Origin: Lycium barbarum
Lineage: Eukaryota; Streptophyta; Magnoliopsida; Solanales; Solanaceae
DNA length: 64,000 nucleotides
Direction: 5' to 3'
Assembly (NCBI RefSeq): GCF_019175385.1
Contig: NC_083339.1
Span: forward strand, 50,210,282 to 50,274,281
Positions 50,007 through 62,000 of this stretch are shown here, piece after piece. How positions within the stretch are numbered: position 1 is the first letter of the stretch; the number at the start of each line of letters is the position of its first letter. The notes under the pieces were generated by a model, which did not search any database, was not told where the DNA came from, and was given only the letters and a program-made list of their open reading frames with translations. A program made the translations under genes and the position numbers.

Positions 50007-53000
50007 TTAACAAGTGAATGTCTCCATTGTATTCTCTGTGGGATTCGACCCGAACTTCAGTGGGTTATATATTTGAAATACGACCGCTATATACCCTGTT
50101 TAAAAGGTGTAATTTGGGCGTATCAACTACTTCCAAGCTACTTGCTTTATTGCAATCATTTTTTGGAAGCAACAAAAAGTAAACGCTCAAACTTTGACAA
50201 TGCACATCTAGGCACCTTAACTCATCTCTACTGTGTCAGTTGAAAAGTCTATCTTATAAAATGATCATCTAGACACCTCCAAAATTAATATTCCATGTCA
50301 GTGCCACGTTAGCACCGGTGTCCATGTGGCACAATGTGGACAAGTTGTGGTGTCTATATGTGCACTACCAAAGTAGGAGCTTAGTTGTCACCTGAGACCA
50401 AATTTGAGTGTGTGTTAATGTATTGTGCCTTTTTTCAATCCAAAGAAAGGAGGTTATTATAATATTAGGTAGTTCTTTCCTTATCAGATTATTTTGTTTC
50501 AATAATAAGGCTGAAAGGTTCCTCTGTAGCACTGGCAATTCCCACCTGGTTCATAGAAATGATCAGGGATCCGGGTTCGACTCCCTGCAGTGGAAATTTT
50601 TTGATAATTTTTTTCGTTGTTTTCATTTTAATTTACATAAACTACTACAAAAATAGGTAATAAGTGAAAGAATGTTTTGGGATGACGGATAAAAATTCTG
50701 GGACAAAATTGTGTTGTATTTTACTTGAATTTGTTGAAATATTAATTCTGCAATTAATAATATCGTGAATATTTATAACATAATTATGGTATTATTTTGG
50801 TATCGGGGTAAGTGTTAGATTCCAAAATTAGTAATATACCAAAATAACATGTCACTTCAACTTGTTTAAAAGATCTCCCTCAGTCCCAATTTATACGGAA
50901 TCTTTGTTGGATCAAGTTTAAGAAAGAAAACAAGACTTTTGAGATTTGTACTATAATAAAAATCTTGAACATTTGTGTGGCTATAAATTATTTCATTAAG
51001 GAAAAAATAGAGATTTTGAAGTTTAGTTGTTTTATTTCAATGACGAATAATTGAGCGTTAAAGTTAACAAGTGAATGTCTCCATTGTATTCTCTGTGGGA
51101 TTCGACCCGAACTTCAGTGGGTTATATATTTGAAATACGACCGCTATATACCTGTTTAAAAGGTGTAATTTGGGCGTATCAACTACTTCCAAGCTACTTG
51201 CTTTATTGCAATCATTTTTGGAAGCAACAAAAAGTAAACGCTCAAACTTTGACAATGCACATCTAGGCACCTTAACTCATCTCTACTGTGTCAGTTGAAA
51301 AGTCTATCTTATAAAATGATCATCTAGACACCTCCAAAATTAATATTCCATGTCAGTGCCACGTTAACACCGGTGTCCATGTGGCACAATGTGGACAAGT
51401 TGTGGTGTCTATATGTGCACTACCAAAGTAGGAGCTTAGTCGTCACCTGAGACCAAATTTGAGTGTGTGTTAATGTATTGTGCCTTTTTTCAATCCAATG
51501 AAAGGAGGTTATTATAATATTCGGTAGTTCTTTCCTTATCAGATTATTTTGTTTCAATAATAAGGCTGAAAGGTTCCTCTGTAGCACTGGCAATTCCCAC
51601 CTGGTTCATAGAAATGATCAGGGATCCGGGTTCGACTCCCTGCAGTGGAAATTTTTTGATAATTTTTTTCGTTGTTTTTCATTTTAATTTACATAAACTA
51701 CTACAAAAAATAGGTAATAAGTGAAATAATGTTTTGGGATGACGGATAAAAATTCTGGGACAAATTGTGTTGTATTTTACTTGAATTTGTTGAAATATTA
51801 ATTCTGCAATTAATAATATCGTGAATATTTATAACATAATTATGGTATTATTTTGGTATCGGGGTAAGTGTTAGATTCCAAAATTAGTAATATACCAAAA
51901 TAACATGTCACTTCAACTTGTTTAAAAGATCTCCCTCAGTCCCAATTTATACGGAATCTTTGTTGGATCAAGTTTAAGAAAGAAAACAAGACTTTTGAGA
52001 TTTGTACTATAATAAAAATCTTGAACATTTGTGTGGCTATAAATTATTTCATTAAGGAAAAAATAGAGATTTTGAAGTTTAGTTGTTTTATTTCAATGAC
52101 GAATAATTGAGCGTTAAAGTTAACAAGTGAATGTCTCCATTGTATTCTCTGTGGGATTCGACCCGAACTTCAGTGGGTTATATATTTGAAATACGACCGC
52201 TATATACCTGTTTAAAAGGTGTAATTTGGGCGTATCAACTACTTCCAAGCTACTTGCTTTATTGCAATCATTTTTGGAAGCAACAAAAAGTAAACGCTCA
52301 AACTTTGACAATGCACATCTAGGCACCTTAACTCATCTCTACTGTGTCAGTTGAAAAGTCTAACTTATAAAATGATCATCTAGACACCTCCAAAATTAAT
52401 ATTCCATGTCAGTGCCACGTTAACACCGGTGTCCATGTGGCACAATGTGGACAAGTTGTGGTGTCTATATGTGCACTACCAAAGTAGGAGCTTAGTCGTC
52501 ACCTGAGACCAAATTTGAGTGTGTGTTAATGTATTGTGCCTTTTTTCAATCCAATGAAAGGAGGTTATTATAATATTCGGTAGTTCTTTCCTTATCAGAT
52601 TATTTTGTTTCAATAATAAGGCTGAAAGGTTCCTCTGTAGCACTGGCAATTCCCACCTGGTTCATAGAAATGATCAGGGATCCGGGTTCGACTCCCTGCA
52701 GTGGAAATTTTTTGATAATTTTTTTCGTTGTTTTTCATTTTAATTTACATAAACTACTACAAAAAATAGGTAATAAGTGAAAGAATGTTTTGGGATGACG
52801 GATAAAAATTCTGGGACAAAATTGTGTTGTATTTTACTTGAATTTGTTGAAATATTAATTCTGCAATTAATAATATCGTGAATATTTATAACATAATTAT
52901 GGTATTATTTTGGTATCGGGGTAAGTGTTAGATTCCAAAATTAGTAATATACCAAAATAACATGTCACTTCAACTTGTTTAAAAGATCTCCCTCAGTCCC

Positions 53001-56000
53001 AATTTATACGGAATCTTTGTTGGATCAAGTTTAAGAAAGAAAACAAGACTTTTGAGATTTGTACTATAATAAAAATCTTGAACATTTGTGTGGCTATAAA
53101 TTATTTCATTAAGGAAAAAATAGAGATTTTGAAGTTTAGTTGTTTTATTTCAATGACGAATAATTGAGCGTTAAAGTTAACAAGTGAATGTCTCCATTGT
53201 ATTCTCTGTGGGATTCGACCCGAACTTCAGTGGGTTATATATTTGAAATACGACCGCTATATACCTGTTTAAAAGGTGTAATTTGGGCGTATCAACTACT
53301 TCCAAGCTACTTGCTTTATTGCAATCATTTTTTGGAAGCAACAAAAAGTAAACGCTAAAACTTTGACAATGCACATCAAGGCACCTTAACTCATCTCTAC
53401 TATGTCAGTTGAAAAGTCTATCTTATAAAATGATCATCTAGACACCTCCAAAATTAATATTCCATGTCAGTGCCACGTTAACACCGGTGTCCATGTGGCA
53501 CAATGTGGACAAGTTGTGGTGTCTATATGTGCACTACCAAAGTAGGAGCTTAGTCGTCACCTGAGACCAAATTTGAGTGTGTGTTAATGTATTGTGCCTT
53601 TTTTCAATCCAATGAAAGGAGGTTATTATAATATTCGGTAGTTCTTTCCTTATCAGATTATTTTGTTTCAATAATAAGGCTGAAAGGTTCCTCTGTAGCA
53701 CTGGCAATTCCCACCTGGTTCATAGAAATGATCAGGGATCCGGGTTCGACTCCCTGCAGTGGAAATTTTTTGATAATTTTTTTCGTTGTTTTTCATTTTA
53801 ATTTACATAAACTACTACAAAAAATAGGTAATAAGTGAAATAATGTTTTGGGATGACGGATAAAAATTCTGGGACAAATTGTGTTGTATTTTACTTGAAT
53901 TTGTTGAAATATTAATTCTGCAATTAATAATATCGTGAATATTTATAACATAATTATGGTATTATTTTGGTATCGGGGTAAGTGTTAGATTCCAAAATTA
54001 GTAATATACCAAAATAACATGTCACTTCAACTTGTTTAAAAGATCTCCCTCAGTCCCAATTTATACGGAATCTTTGTTGGATCAAGTTTAAGAAAGAAAA
54101 CAAGACTTTTGAGATTTGTACTATAATAAAAATCTTGAACATTTGTGTGGCTATAAATTATTTCATTAAGGAAAAAATAGAGATTTTGAAGTTTAGTTGT
54201 TTTATTTCAATGACGAATAATTGAGCGTTAAAGTTAACAAGTGAATGTCTCCATTGTATTCTCTGTGGGATTCGACCCGAACTTCAGTGGGTTATATATT
54301 TGAAATACGACCGCTATATACCTGTTTAAAAGGTGTAATTTGGGCGTATCAACTACTTCCAAGCTACTTGCTTTATTGCAATCATTTTTTGGAAGCAACA
54401 AAAAGTAAACGCTCAAACTTTGACAATGCACATCTAGGCACCTTAACTCATCTCTACTGTGTCAGTTGAAAAGTCTAACTTATAAAATGATCATCTAGAC
54501 ACCTCCAAAATTAATATTCCATGTCAGTGCCACGTTAGCACCGGTGTCCATGTGGCACAATGTGGACAAGTTGTGGTGTCTATATGTGTACTACCAAAGT
54601 TGGAGCTTAGTCGTCACCTGAGACCAAATTTGAGTGTGTGTTAATGTATTGTGCCTTTTTTCAATCCAATGAAAGGAGGTTATTATAATATTCGGTAGTT
54701 CTTTCCTTATCAGATTATTTTGTTTCAATAATAAGGCTGAAAGGTTCCTCTGTAGCACTGGCAATTCCCACCTGGTTCATAGAAATGATCAGGGATCCGG
54801 GTTCGACTCCCTGCAGTGGAAATTTTTTGATAATTTTTTTCGTTGTTTTTCATTTTAATTTACATAAACTACTACAAAAAATATGGTAATAAGTGAAAGA
54901 ATGTTTTGGGATAGACGGATAAAAATTCTGGGACAAATTGTGTTGTATTTTACTTGAATTTGTTGAAATATTAATTCTGCAATTAATAATATCGTGAATA
55001 TTTATAACATAATTATGGTATTATTTTGGTATCGGGGTAAGTGTTAGATTCCAAAATTAGTAATATACCAAAATAACATGTCACTTCAACTTGTTTAAAA
55101 GATCTCCCTCAGTCCCAATTTATACGGAATCTTTGTTGGATCAAGTTTAAGAAAGAAAACAAGACTTTTGAGATTTGTACTATAATAAAAATCTTGAACA
55201 TTTGTGTGGCTATAAATTATTTCATTAAGGAAAAAATAGAGATTTTGAAGTTTAGTTGTTTTATTTCAATGACGAATAATTGAGCGTTAAAGTTAACAAG
55301 TGAATGTCTCCATTGTATTCTCTGTGGGATTCGACCCGAACTTCAGTGGGTTATATATTTGAAATACGACCGCTATATACCTGTTTAAAAGGTGTAATTT
55401 GGGCGTATCAACTACTTCCAAGCTACTTGCTTTATTGCAATCATTTTTTGGAAGCAACAAAAAGTAAACGCTCAAACTTTGACAATGCACATCTAGGCAC
55501 CTTAACTCATCTCTACTGTGTCAGTTGAAAAGTCCTAACTTATAAAATGATCATCTAGACACCTCCAAAATTAATATTCCATGTCAGTGCCACGTTAACA
55601 CCGGTGTCCATGTGGCACAATGTGGACAAGTTGTGGTGTCTATATGTGTACTACCAAAGTTAGGAGCTTAGTTGTCACCTGAGACCAAATTTGAGTGTGT
55701 GTTAATGTATTGTGCCTTTTTTCAATCCAATGAAAGGAGGTTATTATAATATTCGGTAGTTCTTTCCTTATCAGATTATTTTGTTTCAATAATAAGGCTG
55801 AAAGGTTCCTCTGTAGCACTGGCAATTCCCACCTGGTTCATAGAAATGATCAGGGATCCGGGTTCGACTCCCTGCAGTGGAAATTTTTTGATAATTTTTT
55901 TCGTTGTTTTTCATTTTAATTTACATAAACTACTACAAAAATAGGTAATAAGTGAAAGAATGTTTTGGGATGACGGATAAAAATTCTGGGACAAAATTGT

Positions 56001-59000
56001 GTTGTATTTTACTTGAATTTGTTGAAATATTAATTCTGCAATTAATAATATCGTGAATATTTATAACATAATTATGGTATTATTTTGGTATCGGGGTAAG
56101 TGTTAGATTCCAAAATTAGTAATATACCAAAATAACATGTCACTTCAACTTGTTTAAAAGATCTCCCTCAGTCCCAATTTATACGGAATCTTTGTTGGAT
56201 CAAGTTTAAGAAAGAAAACAAGACTTTTGAGATTTGTACTATAATAAAAATCTTGAACATTTGTGTGGCTATAAATTATTTCATTAAGGAAAAAATAGAG
56301 ATTTTGAAGTTTAGTTGTTTTATTTCAATGACGAATAATTGAGCGTTAAAGTTAACAAGTGAATGTCTCCATTGTATTCTCTGTGGGATTCGACCCGAAC
56401 TTCAGTGGGTTATATATTTGAAATACGACCGCTACATATACCCGTTTAAAAGGTGTAATTTGGGCGTATGAACTACTTCCAAGCTACTTGCTTTATTAAA
56501 ATCATTTTTTGGCAAGCAACAAAAAGTAAACGCTCAAACTTTGACAATGCACATCTAGGCACCTTAACTCATCTCTACTGTGTCAGTTGAAAAGTCCTAT
56601 CTTATAAAATGATCATCTAGACACCTCCAAAATTAATATTCCATGTCAGTGCCACGTTAGCACCGGTGTCCATGTGGCACAATGTGGACAAGTTGTGGTG
56701 TCTATATGTGTACTACCAAAGTTGGAGCTTAGTCGTCACCTGAGACCAAATTTGAGTGTGTGTTAATGTATTGTGCCTTTTTTCAATCCAATGAAAGGAG
56801 GTTATTATAATATTCGGTAGTTCTTTCCTTATCAGATTATTTTGTTTCAATAATAAGGCTGAAAGGTTCCTCTGTAGCACTGGCAATTCCCACCTGGTTC
56901 ATAGAAATGATCAGGGATCCGGGTTCGACTCCCTGCAGTGGAAATTTTTTGATAATTTTTTTCGTTGTTTTTCCATTTTAATTTACATAAACTACTACAA
57001 AAATATCGGTAATAAGTGAAATAATGTTTTGGGATGACGGATAAAAATTCTGGGACAAATTTGTGTTGTATTTTACTTGAATTTGTTGAAATATTAATTC
57101 TGCAATTAATAATATCGTGAATATTTATAACATAATTATGGTATTATTTTGGTATCGGGGTAAGTGTTAGATTCCAAAATTAGTAATATACCAAAATAAC
57201 ATGTCACTTCAACTTGTTTAAAAGATCTCCCTCAGTCCCAATTTATACGGAATCTTTGTTGGATCAAGTTTAGAAAGAAAACAAGACTTTTGAGATTTGT
57301 ACTATAATAAAAATCTTGAACATTTGTGTGGCTATAAATTATTTCATTAAGGAAAAAATAGAGATTTTGAAGTTTAGTTGTTTTATTTCAATGACGAATA
57401 ATTGAGCGTTAAAGTTAACAAGTGAATGTCTCCATTGTATTCTCTGTGGGATTCGACCCGAACTTCGGTGGGTTATATATTTGAAATACAAACGCTATAT
57501 ACTTGTTTAAAAGGTGTAATTTTGGCGTATAATCTACTTCCACGCTACTTGCTTTATTGCAATCATTTTTTGAAGCAACAAAAAGTAAACGCTCAAACTT
57601 CCACAATGCACATCTAGGCACCTTGACTCATCTCTACTGTGTCACTTGAAATGTCCAACTTACAAAATGATTCTCTAGACTCCTCCAAAATTAATATTCC
57701 ATGTCAGTGCCACGTTAGCACCGGTGTCCGTGTGACACAATGTGGACAAGTTGTGGTGTCTATATGTGTACTACCAAATTTAGAGCTTAGTCGTCACCTG
57801 AGACCAAATTTGAGTGTGTGTTAATGTATTGTGCCTTTTTTCAATCCAAAGAAAGGAGGTTATTATAATATTAGGTAGTTCTTTCCTTATCAGATTACTT
57901 TGTTTCAATAATAAGGCTGAAAGGTTCCTCTGTAGCACTGGCAATTCCCACGAGTTTCATAGAAATGATCGGAGATCCGGGTTCGACTCCCTATAGTGGA
58001 AATTTTTTGATAATTTTTTTCGTTGTTTTCCATTTTAATTTACATAAACTACTACAAAAATATGGTAATAAGTGAAATAATGTTTTGGGATGACGGATAA
58101 AATTCTGGGACAAATTGTGTTGTATTTTACTTGAATTTGTTGAAATATTAATTCTGCAATTAATAATATCGTGAATATTTATAACATAATTATGGTATTA
58201 TTTTGGTATCGGGGTAAGTGTTAGATTCCAAAATTAGTAATATACCAAAATAACATGTCACTTCAACTTGTTTAAAAGATCTCCCTCAGTCCCAATTTAT
58301 ACGGAATCTTTGTTGGATCAAGTTTAAGAAAGAAAACAAGACTTTTGAGATTTGTACTATAATAAAAATCTTGAACATTTGTGTGGCTATAAATTATTTC
58401 ATTAAGGAAAAAATAGAGATTTTGAAGTTTAGTTGTTTTATTTCAATGACGAATAATTGAGCGTTAAAGTTAACAAGTGAATGTCTCCATTGTATTCTCT
58501 GTGGGATTCGACCCGAACTTCAGTGGGTTATATATTTGAAATACGACCGCTATATACCTGTTTAAAAGGTGTAATTTGGGCGTATCAACTACTTCCAAGC
58601 TACTTGCTTTATTGCAATCATTTTTTGGAAGCAACAAAAAGTAAACGCTCAAACTTTGACAATGCACATCTAGGCACCTTAACTCATCTCTACTGTGTCA
58701 GTTGAAAAGTCCAACTTATAAAATGATCATCTAGACACCTCCAAAATTAATATGTCATGCCAGTGCCACGTTAGCACCGGTGTCCATGTGGCACAATGTG
58801 GACAAGTTGTGGTGTCTATATGTGTACTACCAAAGTTGGAGCTTAGTTGTCACCTGAGACCAAATTTGAGTGTGTGTTAATGTATTGTGCCTTTTTTCAA
58901 TCCAAAGAAAGGAGGTTATTATAATATTCAGTAGTTCTTTCCTTATCAGATTATTTTGTTTCAATAATAAGGCTGAAAGGTTCCTCTGTAGCACTGGCAA

Positions 59001-62000
59001 TTCCCACCTGGTTCATAGAAATGATCAGGGATCCGGGTTCGACTCCCTGCAGTGGAAATTTTTTGATAATTTTTTTCGTTGTTTTTCATTTTAATTTACA
59101 TAAACTACTACAAAAATTTGGTAATAAGTGAAAGAATGTTTTGGGATGACGGATAAAATTCTCGGGACAAATTTGTGTTTTATTTTACTTGAATTTGTTG
59201 AAATATTAATTCTGCAATTAATAATATCGTGAATATTTATAACATAATTATGGTATTATTTTGGTATCGGGGTAAGTGTTAGATTCCAAAATTAGTAATA
59301 TACCAAAATAACATGTCACTTCAACTTGTTTAAAAGATCTCCCTCAGTCCCAATTTATACGGAATCTTTGTTGGATCAAGTTTAAGAAAGAAAACAAGAC
59401 TTTTGAGATTTGTACTATAATAAAAATCTTGAACATTTGTGTGGCTATAAATTATTTCATTAAGGAAAAAATAGAGATTTTGAAGTTTAGTTGTTTTATT
59501 TCAATGACGAATAATTGAGCGTTAAAGTTAACAAGTGAATGTCTCCATTGTATTCTCTGTGGGATTCGACCCGAACTTCAGTGGGTTATATATTTGAAAT
59601 ACGACCGCTATATACCTGTTTAAAAGGTGTAATTTGGGCGTATCAACTACTTCCAAGCTACTTGCTTTATTGCAATCATTTTTTGGAAGCAACAAAAAGT
59701 AAACGCTCAAACTTTGACAATGCACATCTAGGCACCTTAACTCATCTCTACTGTGTCAGTTGAAAAGATCAACTTATAAAATGATCATCTAGACACCTCC
59801 AAAATTAATATGTCATGCCAGTGCCACGTTAGCACCGGTGTCCATGTGGCACAATGTGGACAAGTTGTGGTGTCTATATGTGTACTACCAAAGTTGGAGC
59901 TTAGTTGTCACCTGAGACCAAATTTGAGTGTGTGTTAATGTATTGTGCCTTTTTTCAATCCAAAGAAAGGAGGTTATTATAATATTCAGGTAGTTCTTTC
60001 CTTATCAGATTATTTTGTTTCAATAATAAGGCTGAAAGATTCCTCTGTAGCACTGGCAATTCCCACCTGGTTCATAGAAATGATCAGGGATCCTGGTTCG
60101 ACTCCCTGCAGTGGAAATTTTTTGATAATTTTTTTCGTTGTTTTTCATTTTAATTTACATAAACTACTACAAAAAATGGTAATAAGTGAAAGAATGATTT
60201 GGGATGACAGATAAAAATTCTGGGACAAAATTGTGTTGTATTTTACTTGAATTTGTTGAAATATTAATTCTGCAATTAATAATATCGTGAATATTTATAA
60301 CATAATTATGGTATTATTTTGGTATCGGGGTAAGTGTTAGATTCCAAAATTAGTAATATACCAAAATAACATGTCACTTCAACTTGTTTAAAAGATCTCC
60401 CTCAGTCCCAATTTATACGGAATCTTTGTTGGATCAAGTTTAAGAAAGAAAACAAGACTTTTGAGATTTGTACTATAATAAAAATCTTGAACATTTGTGT
60501 GGCTATAAATTATTTCATTAAGGAAAAAATAGAGATTTTGAAGTTTAGTTGTTTTATTTCAATGACGAATAATTGAGCGTTAAAGTTAACAAGTGAATGT
60601 CTCCATTGTATTCTCTGTGGATTCGACCCGAACTTCAGTGGGTTATATATTTGAAATACGACCGCTATATACCTGTTTAAAAGGTGTAATTTGGGCGTAT
60701 CAACTACTTCCAAGCTACTTGCTTTATTGCAATCATTTTTTGGAAGCAACAAAAAGTAAACGCTCAAACTTTGACAATGCACATCTAGGCACCTTAACTC
60801 ATCTCTACTGTGTCAGTTGAAAAGTCCAACTTATAAAATGATCATCTAGACACCTCCAAAATTAATATGTCATGCCAGTGCCACGTTAGCACCGGTGTCC
60901 ATGTGGCACAATGTGGACAAGTTGTAGGTGTCTATATGTGTACTACCAAAGTTGGAGCTTAGTCGTCACCTGAGACCAAATTTGAGTGTGTGTTAATGTA
61001 TTGTGCCTTTTTTCAATCCAAAGAAAGGAGGTTATTATAATATTCAGGTAGTTCTTTCCTTATCAGATTATTTTGTTTCAATAATAAGGCTGAAAGGTTC
61101 CTCTGTAGCACTGGCAATTCCCACATGGTTCATAGAAATGATCAGGGATCCTGGTTCGACTCCCTGCAGTGGAAATTTTTTGATAATTTTTTTCGTTGTT
61201 TTTCATTTTAATTTACATAAACTACTACAAAAAATAGGTAATAAGTGAAAGAATGATTTGGGATGAAGGATAAAAATTCTGGGACAAATTGTGTTGTATT
61301 TTACTTGAATTTGTTGAAATATTAATTCTGCAATTAATAATATCGTGAATATTTATAACATAATTATGGTATTATTTTGGTATCGGGGTAAGTGTTAGAT
61401 TCCAAAATTAGTAATATACCAAAATAACATGTCACTTCAACTTGTTTAAAAGATCTCCCTCAGTCCCAATTTATACGGAATCTTTGTTGGATCAAGTTTA
61501 AGAAAGAAAACAAGACTTTTGAGATTTGTACTATAATAAAAATCTTGAACATTTGTGTGGCTATAAATTATTTCATTAAGGAAAAAATAGAGATTTTGAA
61601 GTTTAGTTGTTTTATTTCAATGACGAATAATTGAGCGTTAAAGTTAACAAGTGAATGTCTCCATTGTATTCTCTGTGGGATTCGACCCGAACTTCGGTGG
61701 GTTATATATTTGAAATACGACCGCTATATACCTGTTTAAAAGGTGTAATTTGGGCGTATCAACTACTTCCAAGCTACTTGCTTTATTGCAATCATTTTTT
61801 GGAAGCAACAAAAAGTAAACGCTCAAACTTTGACAATGCACATCTAGGCACCTTAACTCATCTCTACTGTGTCAGTTGAAAAGTCCAACTTATAAATGAT
61901 CATCTAGACACCTCCAAAATTAATATGTCATGCTAGTGCCACGTTAGCACCGGTGTCCATGTGGCACAATGTGGACAAGTTGTAGTGTCTGTATGTGTAC

